Assembly: GCF_000382265.1 (NCBI RefSeq)
Contig: NZ_KB907976.1
Location: 62,001 to 126,000 of the forward strand
From: Yoonia vestfoldensis DSM 16212
GTDB taxonomy: Bacteria > Pseudomonadota > Alphaproteobacteria > Rhodobacterales > Rhodobacteraceae
Direction: 5' to 3'
DNA: 64,000 nt
The position numbers and the translations under genes are program-made. Positions 9,458 through 19,870 of this stretch are shown piece after piece (position 1 is the first letter of the stretch; each line of letters starts with the position of its first letter). The notes below the pieces were generated by a model. That model saw only the letters and a program-made list of their open reading frames with translations. It had not been told where the DNA came from and made no database searches.

Positions 9458-10672
9458 ATGAAAACCTCGCCGCTTGCGCCAGCGCAATTTCCCGACCTGC
9501 CTGTCATCGCGGGAGTGACTTTTGCCAGCGCTGCGGCGGGGGTCAAATACAAGAACCGTACCGACGTGATGCTGGCCATCGCAGCGCCCGGGTCGTCGGT
9601 CGCGGGGGTATTCACCCGGTCTGCGACACGGTCTGCCCCGGTGCTGGATTGTCAAGCCAAGCTGGGCGGTGATCCGTCCGGTGCTGCGGCGATCCTTGTC
9701 AACTCGGGCAATTCGAACGCCTTTACCGGCAAGAATGGTGTCGCCAGCGTCGCAGCGTTGACAAAGGCCGTCGCGGATCAGACAGGTGTGCCTGTCGGAC
9801 GTGTTTTCACCGCGTCCACCGGTGTCATCGGCGAACCGCTGCCGCATGACCGCATCATAGGGAAGCTCGCCGAACTGCACGAAGGCCAGACCGAGGCTGC
9901 GATCAAGGACGCCGCACGAGCGATCATGACGACCGACACGTTCCCCAAAGGGGCCAGCGCCCCCATCACGGTCGGCGGCAAGACCGTTCAGATCGCAGGG
10001 ATCGCCAAAGGCTCCGGCATGATCGCGCCCGATATGGCGACGATGCTGGTCTATATCTTCACCGATGCGCTGATCGGGCAGGAACCGCTGCAAACGCTCG
10101 TCTCGCGGCACAACGACCAGACGTTCAACTGCATCACGGTGGACAGCGACACATCGACATCCGACAGCCTGATCGCCGTGGCGACGGGTGCGTCGGGTGT
10201 CGATGTCACCGGCAATGCCGATTTCGCGGCGGCGCTGCATCGCGTGATGCTCGACCTTGCCCATCAGGTCGTGCGCGACGGCGAAGGCGCGACCAAATTC
10301 GTCACCGTCGCCGTGACGGGTGCCACCGATGACGCGGACGCACGCAAGGTCGCGATGGCGATCGCGAACAGCCCGCTGGTCAAGACCGCCATCGCGGGCG
10401 AGGATGCGAACTGGGGCCGGATCGTGATGGCCGTCGGCAAGTCCGGTGCGAAGGCCGACCGGGACAAGCTGTCGATCCGGTTCGGAGACATCACCGTCGC
10501 TGAAAACGGCTGGCGCGCACCGGATTATTCCGAGGATGCGACGAGCGCCTATATGAAGAACGCCGAGCTGGTCATCGGCGTTTATCTTGGGCTAGGAGCG
10601 GGGGAAAGCACCGTCTGGACCTGCGATCTGACGCACGGATATATCGACATCAACGCCGATTACCGGTCGTGA
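9458..10672 (+). CDS. argJ: Bifunctional ornithine acetyltransferase / N-acetylglutamate synthase ArgJ
   Basis: ArgJ transfers the acetyl group from N-acetylornithine to glutamate in the cyclic arginine pathway and may also make N-acetylglutamate from acetyl-CoA. The 404-residue length fits the family. KGSGMIAPDMATML contains the Ala-Thr bond where the precursor cuts itself into alpha and beta chains; the Thr becomes the nucleophile. TGVIG and CITVDSDTSTSDS are other family blocks. The C-terminus ends in the usual HGYIDINADYRS. The gene overlaps the start of mutT by 4 bp, so the two are translationally coupled. argG, another arginine gene, is far away at 39.7 kb. Confidence 0.97.
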   Translation: MKTSPLAPAQFPDLPVIAGVTFASAAAGVKYKNRTDVMLAIAAPGSSVAGVFTRSATRSAPVLDCQAKLGGDPSGAAAILVNSGNSNAFTGKNGVASVAALTKAVADQTGVPVGRVFTASTGVIGEPLPHDRIIGKLAELHEGQTEAAIKDAARAIMTTDTFPKGASAPITVGGKTVQIAGIAKGSGMIAPDMATMLVYIFTDALIGQEPLQTLVSRHNDQTFNCITVDSDTSTSDSLIAVATGASGVDVTGNADFAAALHRVMLDLAHQVVRDGEGATKFVTVAVTGATDDADARKVAMAIANSPLVKTAIAGEDANWGRIVMAVGKSGAKADRDKLSIRFGDITVAENGWRAPDYSEDATSAYMKNAELVIGVYLGLGAGESTVWTCDLTHGYIDINADYRS

Positions 10673-11067
10673 AACTGGTTCTTGTTTCTGCGGTCGCCCT
10701 GATCGACGCGGACGGGCGGGTGCTGCTGGCGCAGCGCCCTGCAGGCAAGGCGATGGCCGGTCTGTGGGAATTCCCGGGCGGCAAGGTCGAACAGGGCGAA
10801 ACGCCCGAGGCCGCGCTGATCCGCGAATTGCACGAGGAACTGGGGATCGGCACATGGGCGTCCTGCCTTGCGCCGCTGACATTCGCCAGCCACGCCTATG
10901 CCGATTTTCACCTGCTGATGCCGCTGTTCGCCTGCCGCAAATGGGAAGGTACGCCGCAATCGCGCGAAGGGCAGGCGCTGAAATGGGTGCGGGTCAATGA
11001 GTTGCGGGATTATCCGATGCCAGCGGCGGACATCCCTCTGATCCCGATCCTGCGGGACTGGCTATAA
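10669..11067 (+). CDS. mutT: 8-oxo-dGTP diphosphatase MutT (NUDIX)
   Basis: This 132-residue NUDIX hydrolase cleans oxidised dGTP from the nucleotide pool. The Nudix box lies at residues 38-60 (GKVEQGETPEAAL followed by the REL.EELGI end) with all expected Glu residues, and the preceding LWEFPGGK is typical of MutT. Translation starts at GTG 10669, inside the last codons of argJ. A strong bidirectional terminator follows the stop. Confidence 0.92.
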   Translation: MKLVLVSAVALIDADGRVLLAQRPAGKAMAGLWEFPGGKVEQGETPEAALIRELHEELGIGTWASCLAPLTFASHAYADFHLLMPLFACRKWEGTPQSREGQALKWVRVNELRDYPMPAADIPLIPILRDWL

Positions 11068-11095
11068 AAAAGGCGGCCCAAGGGGCCGCCTTTTT
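11066..11095. terminator. Bidirectional intrinsic terminator between mutT and infB
   Basis: An 8-bp perfect stem GGCGGCCC / GGGCCGCC with a 3-nt loop is flanked by A residues on the left and T residues on the right. It therefore works as a terminator in both directions, for the argJ-mutT transcript (+) and for the rimP-nusA-ylxR-infB transcript (-). Confidence 0.9.
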
Positions 11096-11113
11096 CTATT
11101 ATGGCAGAAGCCT

Positions 11114-13606
11114 TTACAGGTTCCGTTCGACCGATTCCCGCTCGAAAATCTCGATCACGTCGCCGGGGCGGACATCATCGTAGTTTTCAAACGCCATGCC
11201 ACATTCCTGACCCGACTGAACCTCGGCCACTTCGTCCTTGAAGCGTTTCAGGGTCTTCAGCGTACCTTCGTGGATCACGACATCGTCGCGCAGCAGGCGC
11301 ACACCGGCAGAGCGGCGCGCCACACCTTCGGTGACCAGACAGCCCGCAACCTTGCCGACATTGGACACCTTGAACACGTCCTTGATCGCCGCGTAGCCGA
11401 TGAACTTTTCGCGGATCTCGGCGGACAGCAGGCCCGACGCCGCCTTTTTCACGTCATCCACAAGATCATAGATCACCGAATAATAGCGGATCTCCACGCC
11501 CTTTTGGTTGGCCGAATTGCGGGCGGTTGCGTTGGCGCGGACGTTGAAGCCGAACACCGGCGCCCCCGAAGCCTCGGCCAGGCCGATATCGGTTTCGGTG
11601 ATCGCGCCGACACCCGAATGCAGCACGCGCACGCGGACTTCGTCGTTGCCGATCTTTTCCATCGCCTGAACGATCGCCTCGGCAGAGCCCTGCACGTCGG
11701 CCTTCACCACGATGGGCAATTCGCTGACGTTCTGGTTCGCCTTGGCATTGGCCATCAGCTGTTCCAGCGTGGTGGCAGCACCGGCAGCGGCGCGTTTTTC
11801 CTTGGACGCCTTTTCACGGTATTCCGCGATCTCGCGCGCCTGCGCCTCTGTCGATACGACGTTGAGCACATCGCCTGCTTCTGGCGTACCATTCAGACCC
11901 AGCACCTCGACAGGGACGGCGGGGCCAGCCTCGGTGACGCGTTCGCCCTTGTCGTTGATCAGTGCACGGACCTTGCCGTATTGTTCGCCGACGACAAAGA
12001 TGTCGCCCTGCCGCAAGGTGCCGTTCTGGATCAGCACGGTCGCGACCGGACCACGCCCGATATCAAGCTGCGCCTCGATCACGGCACCGACCGCAGAGCG
12101 ATCGGGGTTGGCCTTCAGTTCAAGGATTTCTGCCTGCAGCGCGATTGCTTCCAGCAGGCTGTCGAGCCCTTTGCCCGTCAGCGCCGACACTTCGACATCC
12201 TGCACATCGCCCGACATCTTTTCGACGACGACTTCGTGCATCAACAGGTCCGTGCGGACCTTGTCGGGGTTGGCAGATGGCTTGTCGATCTTGTTGATCG
12301 CCACGATCATCGGCACTTTTGCCGCTTTCGCATGGGCAATCGCCTCGATCGTCTGCGGCATCACGGCGTCATCGGCAGCAACCACCAGCACCACGATATC
12401 CGTGACCTGTGCCCCGCGCGACCGCATCGAAGTAAAGGCGGCGTGGCCGGGCGTATCAAGGAAGGTCAGCAGCGACCCGGAATCGGTTTTCACCTGATAG
12501 GCGCCGATGTGCTGGGTGATCCCGCCGGCTTCGCCAGCGACGACCTTTGCATGGCGGATCGCGTCGAGCAGCGATGTCTTGCCGTGATCGACGTGGCCCA
12601 TGATCGTGACGATGGGCGGACGCGAGACAAGGCTCTTTGGATCGTCCGGGATCGCCTTGATCACGTCTTCGACGTCAGCATCAGACACACGAACAACGGT
12701 GTGGCCGAATTCCTCGATGATCAGCTCAGCGGTATCGGCATCGATCGACTGGTTCTGCGTCGCCATGATCCCGTTGTTCATCAGCGCCTTGACCACATCG
12801 GCGACACGTTCCGCCATCCGGTTGGCCAGTTCCGACACGGTGATCGCGGGCGGCAGGGCCACATCCCGGAACACCTTTTCACGCTCTGCCGATCCACCCA
12901 TCGCCTTGGCGCGGGCACGGTCCTGCTTGCGTTTCATCGCGGCCATCGACCGTTGGCGGCCACCTTCGCGGCCGGTCAGCGCGTCGTTCAATGTCAGCTT
13001 GCCAGCGCGGCGACCATCGTCTTCGCGGCCAGGCTTGACCTTCGCGGCCTTTTCACGGGCGTCGCGTTCGCGGTCGACCTTGCGGGGACCAGCGGCAGAC
13101 GGACGATCAACAGCGTTTTCACCGGGCAGGGCGCTGGCATCGGCACCAGCGGGTGCGGTGTCGGCCTTGACCTTGGCGGCGGCGCGTTCTGCCTTGCGCT
13201 TTTCTTCTTCGGCCTTGGCTTTGGCGCGTTCTTCACGTTCGCGGTCTTCGGCCTCTTTGGCTTCCATTTCGGCGCGGCGGGCCTCGCGGTCAGCGGCGCG
13301 TTCCTTTTCTTCGGCTTCGCGCTTGGCGGCTTCTTCGCTTTCACGCGCGCGGGCCATGGCAAGCGCCTTCATCCGGCGTTCGAGTTCGACATCCGAAATG
13401 CCAGCGGGCCGCTTGGTCGGGTCGCCGCCCATCTGCACACCAGTCGATCCGGCGGGCTTGGCCGCACCGGGTTTGGGCACCACAACGCGTTTGCGTTTGG
13501 TTTCCACCACGACGTTCTTGGTCCGCCCATGGCTAAAACTTTGCTTCACGTTGCTTGGACGTGACCCACCAAGGCCGAGTGGCTTTTTTCCGTCGTTATC
13601 GCTCAT
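11114..13606 (-). CDS. infB: Translation initiation factor IF-2
   Basis: IF-2 is the GTPase that places initiator tRNA on the ribosome. The 830-residue form has a long charged N-terminal region rich in Lys/Glu/Ala/Arg (about residues 75-250), then an IF2 N-terminal fold, and the GTPase domain from about residue 335 ([24 protein letters not shown]). Domains II-IV follow. The start overlaps the stop of the ylxR-like gene by 4 bp (ATGA). It is the last gene of the rimP-nusA-ylxR-infB operon and ends at the bidirectional terminator. Confidence 0.98.
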   Translation of the reverse strand: MSDNDGKKPLGLGGSRPSNVKQSFSHGRTKNVVVETKRKRVVVPKPGAAKPAGSTGVQMGGDPTKRPAGISDVELERRMKALAMARARESEEAAKREAEEKERAADREARRAEMEAKEAEDREREERAKAKAEEEKRKAERAAAKVKADTAPAGADASALPGENAVDRPSAAGPRKVDRERDAREKAAKVKPGREDDGRRAGKLTLNDALTGREGGRQRSMAAMKRKQDRARAKAMGGSAEREKVFRDVALPPAITVSELANRMAERVADVVKALMNNGIMATQNQSIDADTAELIIEEFGHTVVRVSDADVEDVIKAIPDDPKSLVSRPPIVTIMGHVDHGKTSLLDAIRHAKVVAGEAGGITQHIGAYQVKTDSGSLLTFLDTPGHAAFTSMRSRGAQVTDIVVLVVAADDAVMPQTIEAIAHAKAAKVPMIVAINKIDKPSANPDKVRTDLLMHEVVVEKMSGDVQDVEVSALTGKGLDSLLEAIALQAEILELKANPDRSAVGAVIEAQLDIGRGPVATVLIQNGTLRQGDIFVVGEQYGKVRALINDKGERVTEAGPAVPVEVLGLNGTPEAGDVLNVVSTEAQAREIAEYREKASKEKRAAAGAATTLEQLMANAKANQNVSELPIVVKADVQGSAEAIVQAMEKIGNDEVRVRVLHSGVGAITETDIGLAEASGAPVFGFNVRANATARNSANQKGVEIRYYSVIYDLVDDVKKAASGLLSAEIREKFIGYAAIKDVFKVSNVGKVAGCLVTEGVARRSAGVRLLRDDVVIHEGTLKTLKRFKDEVAEVQSGQECGMAFENYDDVRPGDVIEIFERESVERNL

Positions 13607-14235
13607 CTAGCTTCTTTATCCTTCCCGGAGGCCCCATCGCCGCCGTTCCCTTCGCGTAATCCGCGTAGCTTTGTGGCTTCCTCTACAACACGATCGCTGA
13701 GTCCACCAGTCGCAAGCGCGCCATGTATCACACTTTGACGCCCAAATGCCAAACCCAATTCGGCTGACGTCAGGCAACCGAAGTATCGCGCACCTTCGGG
13801 CGTCCAAAGCTTGGTCTTGCCGCGCTCTGATCCATCAGAGGCTTGCACCAGCACGCGGACACGTTCGCCGCCCGCCAGCCATGCCTTGACCTTTTCAAAG
13901 CCGCAAACAGCACGGCCAGCCTTGCGCGTCAAGGCGATCAGATCGACGGTGCGGCGCGCAATCTGGCGTTCCACCTCGTCCACCAGACCGTCCGGCACCG
14001 TCAAGGCCTGCTTGGCCGAGCGTGAAAACTGGCCCTTGCGAGCCTGTTCCAGAATGGCGAGGTCGGCAGTGACATACATGCCCCGTCCGGGTAACTTGCC
14101 CAAAATGTCCGGCACGACCTGATTGTCCGGTCCGATGACGAACCGGATCAGTCCCGCTTTTGGCTGGACCTCTCCGGTGACGATGCATTTGCGTTCTGCA
14201 TCGCCGTTTTCATCTTTATGCCCGCCACGCGTCAT
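13603..14235 (-). CDS. YlxR-type RNA-binding protein with L7Ae-like second domain
   Basis: The first half of this 210-residue protein is a YlxR (DUF448) domain: [21 protein letters not shown] and [16 protein letters not shown]. The second half resembles the L7Ae/L30e-type RNA-binding fold ([20 protein letters not shown]). The fused form lies between nusA and infB in many alphaproteobacteria and is thought to act in translation or ribosome assembly; its exact role is not known. The gap from nusA is 21 bp and the stop overlaps infB by 4 bp. The tail is polar and charged ([15 protein letters not shown]). Confidence 0.9.
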   Translation of the reverse strand: MTRGGHKDENGDAERKCIVTGEVQPKAGLIRFVIGPDNQVVPDILGKLPGRGMYVTADLAILEQARKGQFSRSAKQALTVPDGLVDEVERQIARRTVDLIALTRKAGRAVCGFEKVKAWLAGGERVRVLVQASDGSERGKTKLWTPEGARYFGCLTSAELGLAFGRQSVIHGALATGGLSDRVVEEATKLRGLREGNGGDGASGKDKEAR

Positions 14236-14256
14236 TCAGTTACTCCGAAGGCCCGA

Positions 14257-15861
14257 TCAGGCCTCCTCTTCTTCGGTTTCGTCGGTGTCGTCTTTGTTCA
14301 ATTCGTCCGGATCGACCCAGCCCAGCATGACGCGTGCGGTCATGACCATGGTCTGCGCTTCTTCCAGGGACACATCGAACGGTTCCAGCACGCCTTCGTC
14401 CTTGACGCGTTCGCCGTTGACGGTGGTCCAGCCACCGGCCAGTTCCCAATCCGCGCAGGTGGCGAAATCTTCAAGCGTCTTGACGCCATCCTTGCCCAGC
14501 GCTTCCAGCATCTGGGGTGTCAGGCCCTCGAAATCAATCAGGCTTTGCTCGACACCGGCAGCGAGCGCCGCATCCATCGCCTTTTTCGCCTGCGCATCAA
14601 GATAGTCGCGGGCGCGGGCCTGCAATTCGCCTGCTGTGCCTTCGTCGACGCCTTCGATCACCAGCAATTCGTCCTGTTCGACATAGGCGACCTCTTCGAG
14701 GTTGGTAAAGCCTTCGGCGACCAGCAGCTGGGCAAAGAATTCATCCAGATCCAGCGTGTCCATGAACAATTTGGTGCGGGATTCAAATTCGGCCTGACGG
14801 CGCTTGGATTCTTCTTCCTCGGTCAGGATGTCGATGTCGAGACCGGTCAGCTGGCTGGCAAGACGCACGTTCTGGCCGCGGCGGCCGATGGCCAGTGAAA
14901 GCTGTTCATCGGGCACCACGACTTCGATCTTGCCGGCTTCTTCGTCGAGCACGACCTTGGTCACCTCGGCAGGCTGAAGCGCGTTCACAAGGAAGGTCGG
15001 CATGTCCTCGTTCCACGGAATGATGTCGATCTTTTCGCCCTGCAATTCGTTCACGACGGCCTGCACACGGCTGCCGCGCATCCCGACGCAAGCGCCAACA
15101 GGGTCGATCGAGCTGTCATAGCTGATGACCGCGATCTTGGCGCGCGAACCGGGGTCACGGGCGACGGCCTTGATCTCGATGACGCCTTCGTAGATTTCCG
15201 GCACTTCCATCTTGAACAGTTCAGCCATGAATTCAGGCGCTGTCCGCGACAGGAAAATCTGCGGCCCGCGCTGTTCGCGGCGGACTTCCTTGATGTAGCA
15301 ACGGATACGGTCGTTGGGGCGGTACGCCTCGCGGCCGATCTTTTCGTTGCGACGCAGCACAGCCTCGCCCGACCCAACGTCAACGATGACGTTGCCGTAT
15401 TCCTCGCGCTTGACCAGCGCGTTGATGATCGTGCCGGCGCGATTCTTGAATTCTTCGTATTGCTTGTCACGCTCGGCTTCGCGGACCTTTTGCAGGATCA
15501 CCTGCTTGGCCGATTGCGCGGCGATCCGGCCCAACTCAACGGGGGGCACTTCTTCGCTGTATTCCTGACCGATCTGGGGGTCGGTCATGTAATCCTTGGC
15601 CTGAGCCACGGTGAATTCTGCCTGATAGTTTTCGACCGCGTCATCGGCCACAACCGTGCGCACGCGGGTGAATGTCGCGCGGCCCGTCTTGCGGTCGATG
15701 GACACGCGAATGTCCATTTCCGCGCCGTAACGCGACTTGGCCGCACGGGCGAGCGATTCTTCCATCGCCTCGACCACCAGACCGGGTTCGATGTTCTTTT
15801 CGCGGGCCACGGCCTCTGCGGTTTGCAGAAGCTCGAGCTGGTTTGCGGACGTATAGGCCAT
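14257..15861 (-). CDS. nusA: Transcription termination/antitermination factor NusA
   Basis: NusA binds RNA polymerase and nascent RNA and modulates pausing, termination and antitermination. The 534-residue layout is an N-terminal RNAP-binding domain (starting [22 protein letters not shown]), an S1 domain near residues 135-200, two KH domains ([19 protein letters not shown] and [16 protein letters not shown]), C-terminal helix-hairpin-helix acidic repeats, and a very acidic end. The start codon shares one base with the rimP stop, so the two are translationally coupled. Confidence 0.97.
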   Translation of the reverse strand: MAYTSANQLELLQTAEAVAREKNIEPGLVVEAMEESLARAAKSRYGAEMDIRVSIDRKTGRATFTRVRTVVADDAVENYQAEFTVAQAKDYMTDPQIGQEYSEEVPPVELGRIAAQSAKQVILQKVREAERDKQYEEFKNRAGTIINALVKREEYGNVIVDVGSGEAVLRRNEKIGREAYRPNDRIRCYIKEVRREQRGPQIFLSRTAPEFMAELFKMEVPEIYEGVIEIKAVARDPGSRAKIAVISYDSSIDPVGACVGMRGSRVQAVVNELQGEKIDIIPWNEDMPTFLVNALQPAEVTKVVLDEEAGKIEVVVPDEQLSLAIGRRGQNVRLASQLTGLDIDILTEEEESKRRQAEFESRTKLFMDTLDLDEFFAQLLVAEGFTNLEEVAYVEQDELLVIEGVDEGTAGELQARARDYLDAQAKKAMDAALAAGVEQSLIDFEGLTPQMLEALGKDGVKTLEDFATCADWELAGGWTTVNGERVKDEGVLEPFDVSLEEAQTMVMTARVMLGWVDPDELNKDDTDETEEEEA

Positions 15862-16436
15862 CAGGTGTTCTCCTCGCCATCGATGATGGTTTCAATTTCG
15901 TCAAATTGGGTTTCGTCGATCTGGCCCGCATCCTTGCGCCCACGCAGCACATCGCGGATCAGGTCATCTGTCAGCACAAGTTTGGCGTCTGACAGCCAGT
16001 CGAATTTCAGGCCGATCGTGCCTTCGTCGATGGTGATCAGCACCTCGTCACCATCGGTGCCGGCCAGTTCACCCTTGAACCGGCGGCGGCCGTCGATCAG
16101 TTCCTCGGTCTCGACCTTGGCTTCAAAGCCTTGCCACTGCTCGAAATCCTTGAGCCGTGTCAGCGGACGGTCGATGCCGGGGCTGGACACTTCCAGCGTG
16201 TATACATCGACGATCGGGTCCTCGACATCCAGAACGGCACTGATGGCGGTGGAAATCTTTGCGCATTCATCCACCTCGATGGTGCCATCGGGGCGCTGCA
16301 CCATGATTTGCAGGGTGCTTTCCTTGCCAGTCATCAGCCGGACGCGCACGACCTCGAACCCCATGTCCTCGACGACGGGGGTGACGATCTCTGCGATCCT
16401 GCGGTCGATGGCCGCCTTGGCGATCAGGTCATTCAT
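15861..16436 (-). CDS. rimP: Ribosome maturation factor RimP
   Basis: RimP acts in 30S subunit maturation. The 191-residue protein has the family blocks [32 protein letters not shown] and [12 protein letters not shown]. It is the first gene of the rimP-nusA-ylxR-infB operon. The ribosome site before the ATG is poor (GGGACAAACCC). A terminator-like hairpin with a U tract lies 17 nt before the start codon, within the leader. Confidence 0.96.
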   Translation of the reverse strand: MNDLIAKAAIDRRIAEIVTPVVEDMGFEVVRVRLMTGKESTLQIMVQRPDGTIEVDECAKISTAISAVLDVEDPIVDVYTLEVSSPGIDRPLTRLKDFEQWQGFEAKVETEELIDGRRRFKGELAGTDGDEVLITIDEGTIGLKFDWLSDAKLVLTDDLIRDVLRGRKDAGQIDETQFDEIETIIDGEENT

Positions 16437-16453
16437 GGGTTTGTCCCAAGCAT

Positions 16454-16477
16454 AAAAAAACGGGCGCGCGGCCCGTT
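16454..16477 (-). terminator. Terminator-like hairpin in the rimP leader (candidate attenuator)
   Basis: Read on the minus strand, AACGGGC (16477-16471) pairs with GCCCGTT (16465-16459) around a CGCGC loop and is followed by seven T residues. It lies between the rimP promoter candidate and the rimP start codon, so it would stop operon transcription unless bypassed. The upstream ABC gene already has its own terminator at 16570-16599. Confidence 0.7.
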
Positions 16478-16531
16478 GATGTTTCCCGGTGGAGCCTTGG
16501 GGGTGGAAGCCAAGGCGCCGCTATTGAGGGT

Positions 16532-16560
16532 GATATAGGCGGTGTTGCACGGGACTGCAA
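16532..16560 (-). promoter_or_regulatory. Candidate promoter of the rimP-nusA-infB operon
   Basis: On the minus strand TTGCAG (16560-16555) and TATATC (16537-16532) are exactly 17 bp apart, downstream of the ABC gene terminator. The start site would be near 16525. The resulting leader of about 88 nt contains a hairpin (GCCTTGG / CCAAGGC at 16494-16516) and then the terminator-like hairpin. Confidence 0.55.
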
Positions 16561-16569
16561 GCGCAATGC

Positions 16570-16599
16570 AAAACGCCCCGCCGGTGAGAGCGGGGCGTT
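16570..16599 (-). terminator. Intrinsic terminator of the peptide ABC importer operon
   Basis: A 10-bp perfect stem (AACGCCCCGC / GCGGGGCGTT, 8-nt loop) lies 18 bp after the stop of the substrate-binding protein gene. On the minus strand it ends in four T residues. Confidence 0.8.
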
Positions 16600-16616
16600 C
16601 AAGGCGGTGCGGGCGG

Positions 16617-18158
16617 TTACGCCAGCGACCAGCGTTCCAGCATGCGGTTGTTGTCCATCTGCGCGGTATTGCCGACGACGTCGGGTGTGACGACCCGGCT
16701 GCTGATGGCCTGCACGAAATTCGCAAACATCGGGATGATCACGCCGCCATCGTCACGCAGGATCTGCTGCATTTCGTAATACTGCTCGCGCCGCTTGTCG
16801 GTGTCGAGTTCGGCGCGCGCGGAATACAGCAGTTCCTGGAAACGTGCATTGTCCCACTGGCTGTCGTTCCACGGCACGCCTGTTTCGTAGGCAGAAGAGA
16901 ACATCCAGTCTTCGGTCGACCGGCCTGTCCAGTAAGACGCCGAGAACGGCTTGACCAGCCAGACGTTCGACCAATAGCCGTCCGCAGGTTCCTGGATCAC
17001 GTTGATGTTGATCCCGGCAGGGGCGGCGGAGGCCTGATACAGCTGGGCCGCATCAACCGCACCTTCGAACGCTGCGTTCGATGCCGACAGGTCGATGTTC
17101 AGGCTGTCGAGACCCGCCTGCTGGAGGTGGAACTTCGCGCGGTCGGGATCGTATTCCAGCTGTTCCATCTCGGCATGGTAATACTGGTTTGCGGGGCCGA
17201 TCGGGCTGTCGTTGCCAACCTTGCCGTGACCCAGCAGGATCTTGTCGACCATGTCCTGACGGTCGACACCGTATTTCAGCGCGCGGCGCACGTTCACGTC
17301 GTTGAACGGTGCAGTCTGGGTCAGCATCGGGAATGTGTAATGCTGGTTGCCCGTCACCTCCTGAATGCTGACATTCGGGTTGGCGCGCAACAGCGGCTCC
17401 AGCCGGAAATCGATCCGGTTCACGGCGTCGATCTGGCCGGTCAACAGCGCGTTCATCCGCGCGGTGTTGTCGTTGATGGCGATCAGTTCGACCTCGTCAA
17501 AGAAACCGGCGCTGTCACCCTTGTAGTGGTCGGCGACGCGACGGCCGACAAACCGCACACCCGGATCGAAAGCGACGACTTCGTAAAGGCCCGTGCCGAT
17601 GCCTTGTGCGATGGCTTCTTCAATCTGGCCTGCGGGATACATCAGCAGGTGATAATCCGACAGCAGATAGGGGAAGTCGGCATTGCCCGCTTCCAGCGTG
17701 AACTGGACCTGATGGTCGGTGATCTTGCGCATCTCGGTGATCGCGGCGACCAGCGGTTGCGCTGCGGATTTCGACCCTTCGGCCACGTGCAGTTGCAGTG
17801 ATTCGATCACGTCATCCGCACCGAACGCCTTGCCATTATGGAAGGTCACACCTTGCCGGAGGTTGAAGGTCCAGACCTTTGCGTCGGGGCTGGCTTCCCA
17901 GCTTGTCGCCAACTCGCCTTGGAGCGATCCGTCAGCGGCCACTTCGGTCAGAGCATCGAAAACACCGCCGAGGGCAGCCGAAATCATGAAGACGTCCGAA
18001 TGTGTCCGGCCGTCCCAGCTGTCGGATGTGTTCGCGCCGCTCAGGCCTGCGGTGAACTTGCCACCCCGGCTTTGCGCGCGCAGCGGCATCCCCGACAACC
18101 CGAGCACGCCAGCGGCGACACCCGTTTTCAGCAATCCGCGTCTGCTAATTCCACTCAT
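16617..18158 (-). CDS. ABC importer periplasmic substrate-binding protein, family 5 (peptide/nickel type)
   Basis: This 513-residue solute receptor belongs to SBP family 5 (DppA/OppA type). The N-terminus carries a twin-arginine signal (SRRGLLKTG, residues 5-13) with cleavage near A28|Q29, so it is probably exported folded by Tat. Family blocks include TFNLRQGVTFHNGKAF, NADFPYLLSDYHLL and VRRALKYGVDRQDMVDKIL. It is the last gene of the minus-strand operon permease-permease-ATPase-SBP, 49 bp after the ATPase. The substrate is not predictable beyond di/oligopeptide or a similar compound. Confidence 0.9.
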   Translation of the reverse strand: MSGISRRGLLKTGVAAGVLGLSGMPLRAQSRGGKFTAGLSGANTSDSWDGRTHSDVFMISAALGGVFDALTEVAADGSLQGELATSWEASPDAKVWTFNLRQGVTFHNGKAFGADDVIESLQLHVAEGSKSAAQPLVAAITEMRKITDHQVQFTLEAGNADFPYLLSDYHLLMYPAGQIEEAIAQGIGTGLYEVVAFDPGVRFVGRRVADHYKGDSAGFFDEVELIAINDNTARMNALLTGQIDAVNRIDFRLEPLLRANPNVSIQEVTGNQHYTFPMLTQTAPFNDVNVRRALKYGVDRQDMVDKILLGHGKVGNDSPIGPANQYYHAEMEQLEYDPDRAKFHLQQAGLDSLNIDLSASNAAFEGAVDAAQLYQASAAPAGININVIQEPADGYWSNVWLVKPFSASYWTGRSTEDWMFSSAYETGVPWNDSQWDNARFQELLYSARAELDTDKRREQYYEMQQILRDDGGVIIPMFANFVQAISSRVVTPDVVGNTAQMDNNRMLERWSLA

Positions 18159-18207
18159 ATCGACTTCTCCCTGTTATGCCGTGTCGGCCCGTCGGACCAC
18201 GATTCGC

Positions 18208-19869
18208 TTAGATTTTATTAACGGCTGCATCGCCGATATTATCAACACCCCGTTCCGCCAGCAGATTGCTGAGCCAGTCAGGGTCCATTTCCGGCACCGA
18301 CGACAACAAAAGGTCGGTGTAGGCGTGATGCGGCGGACTGAACATTTCGGCCTTGGGCCCTTGTTCCACGACACGCCCGTCCTTCATGACGACGACTTCG
18401 TCCGCGATGGCCCGCACCGTCGCCAGATCATGCGTGATGAACATATAGGACAGGGACAGCTCGTCCTGCAACCTAGCCAAAAGCCGCAGGATCCCTTCGG
18501 CGACAAGTTGATCCAGTGCAGACGTGACTTCGTCGCAGATGATGAAACGCGGCTCGGCAGCGAGGGCGCGCGCGATCCCGATGCGTTGTTTCTGCCCGCC
18601 CGACAGTTCGGATGTCAGGCGGTTGTAATATTCCGCAGGGTCCAGTTCGATCTGTTCGAGCAAGGCATCGACGCGCTGGCGTTTCGCCTTGCCGGTCAGA
18701 CCAAGGTAGAATTGCACAGGCCGCGCGATGATCTGGCCGATCGACATACGCGGGTTCAGCGCGGTATCGGCCATCTGATAAATCATCTGCACCTGCCGCA
18801 GCTGGCCCTTGCTGCGCTTGCGGTAGTCGGCGGGCAGAACCTTGCCGTCAAACAGGATCTGCCCCGATGTCGGCGGCAAAAGCCCCGTGATACACCGCGC
18901 GGCGGTCGATTTGCCGGACCCGCTTTCGCCGACGACGGCGACGGTGCGGCCTGCGTGGATATCAAAACTCACGTCATGCAGCACCGGCACCTTGCCATAG
19001 GAAGCGTCCACGTTCTGCATGCTGACCACGGGCACGGCACCCGTTTGCACGGCGGGTTTCGCAGGCCGCTCAAAGCTGCGCACAGCCCAAAGCGATTTGG
19101 TGTAATCCTGTGTCGGCGCGTCCAGCATGGTGCGGGTATCGGCGGTCTCAACCTCTTCTCCGCGCAGCAGCACCTTGATCCGGTCCGCCATCTGCGCGAC
19201 GACCGCCAGATCATGGGTGATGTAGATCGCGGCGGTGTTGTATTGCGCGACAATATCGCGGATCGCCGACAGCACCTCGATCTGGGTGGTGACGTCCAGC
19301 GCGGTGGTCGGTTCGTCAAAGATGATCAGGTCAGGGCGGCAGGACATCGCCATCGCGGTCATCGCGCGCTGCAACTGCCCGCCCGACACCTGATGCGGAT
19401 AGCGAAAGCCGATTTCCTCGGGGTTGGGCAGGCGCAGCTTGCGATAAAGCGCGATGCCATCCTCGGCGCTGTCCTTGCGACCGGCGATGCCGTGCTGCAC
19501 CGGCCCTTCGACATGCTGGTCGATCAGGCGGTGGGCGGGGTTGAAACTGGCCGCTGCCGATTGCGCGACATAGGCGATGCGCTTGCCCAACAGGTCACGC
19601 TTGACCGCAGCAGAGGCTGTCAGCAGGTCGATCCCGTCGAATTCGACGCTGCCGCCGCTGATCCGCACGCCGTCGCGGGTATAGCCCATCGCGGCCAGCC
19701 CCAGCGTGGATTTGCCTGCACCTGATTCCCCGATCAGCCCCAGCACCTGCCCGCGTTGCAGGGTCAGGTTCACGCCCTTGATGATGGGGATCCAGGTTTC
19801 ATCTGTGCGGCCGTCGATCCGGATATCGCGGATCTTGACCAGTGGCGTGGTGTCGGGGGCTTGGGTCAT
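18208..19869 (-). CDS. ABC importer ATPase with two fused nucleotide-binding domains (DppD-DppF type)
   Basis: This 553-residue protein joins two complete ABC ATPase domains that are separate in the classical Dpp/Opp systems. Domain 1 has Walker [10 protein letters not shown], signature VSGGQLQRA and Walker [13 protein letters not shown]. Domain 2 has [18 protein letters not shown] and [12 protein letters not shown]. Both sets look catalytically intact. Each domain is followed by the oligopeptide-type C-terminal extension. It lies 1 bp after the downstream-type permease gene and energises the two permeases. Confidence 0.93.
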   Translation of the reverse strand: MTQAPDTTPLVKIRDIRIDGRTDETWIPIIKGVNLTLQRGQVLGLIGESGAGKSTLGLAAMGYTRDGVRISGGSVEFDGIDLLTASAAVKRDLLGKRIAYVAQSAAASFNPAHRLIDQHVEGPVQHGIAGRKDSAEDGIALYRKLRLPNPEEIGFRYPHQVSGGQLQRAMTAMAMSCRPDLIIFDEPTTALDVTTQIEVLSAIRDIVAQYNTAAIYITHDLAVVAQMADRIKVLLRGEEVETADTRTMLDAPTQDYTKSLWAVRSFERPAKPAVQTGAVPVVSMQNVDASYGKVPVLHDVSFDIHAGRTVAVVGESGSGKSTAARCITGLLPPTSGQILFDGKVLPADYRKRSKGQLRQVQMIYQMADTALNPRMSIGQIIARPVQFYLGLTGKAKRQRVDALLEQIELDPAEYYNRLTSELSGGQKQRIGIARALAAEPRFIICDEVTSALDQLVAEGILRLLARLQDELSLSYMFITHDLATVRAIADEVVVMKDGRVVEQGPKAEMFSPPHHAYTDLLLSSVPEMDPDWLSNLLAERGVDNIGDAAVNKI

Positions 19870-19870
19870 G

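Noticed and set aside
11270-13564. 764-codon frame antisense to infB
   Set aside because: It is a mirror frame of infB with no ribosome site or family resemblance.
16437-16616. A tRNA gene upstream of rimP, as found in enterobacteria
   Set aside because: No cloverleaf or CCA-type acceptor end could be formed; the gap holds a promoter and hairpins instead.
17719-19725. 668-codon frame antisense to the ABC ATPase and receptor genes
   Set aside because: It overlaps two well-supported ABC genes across their full length.
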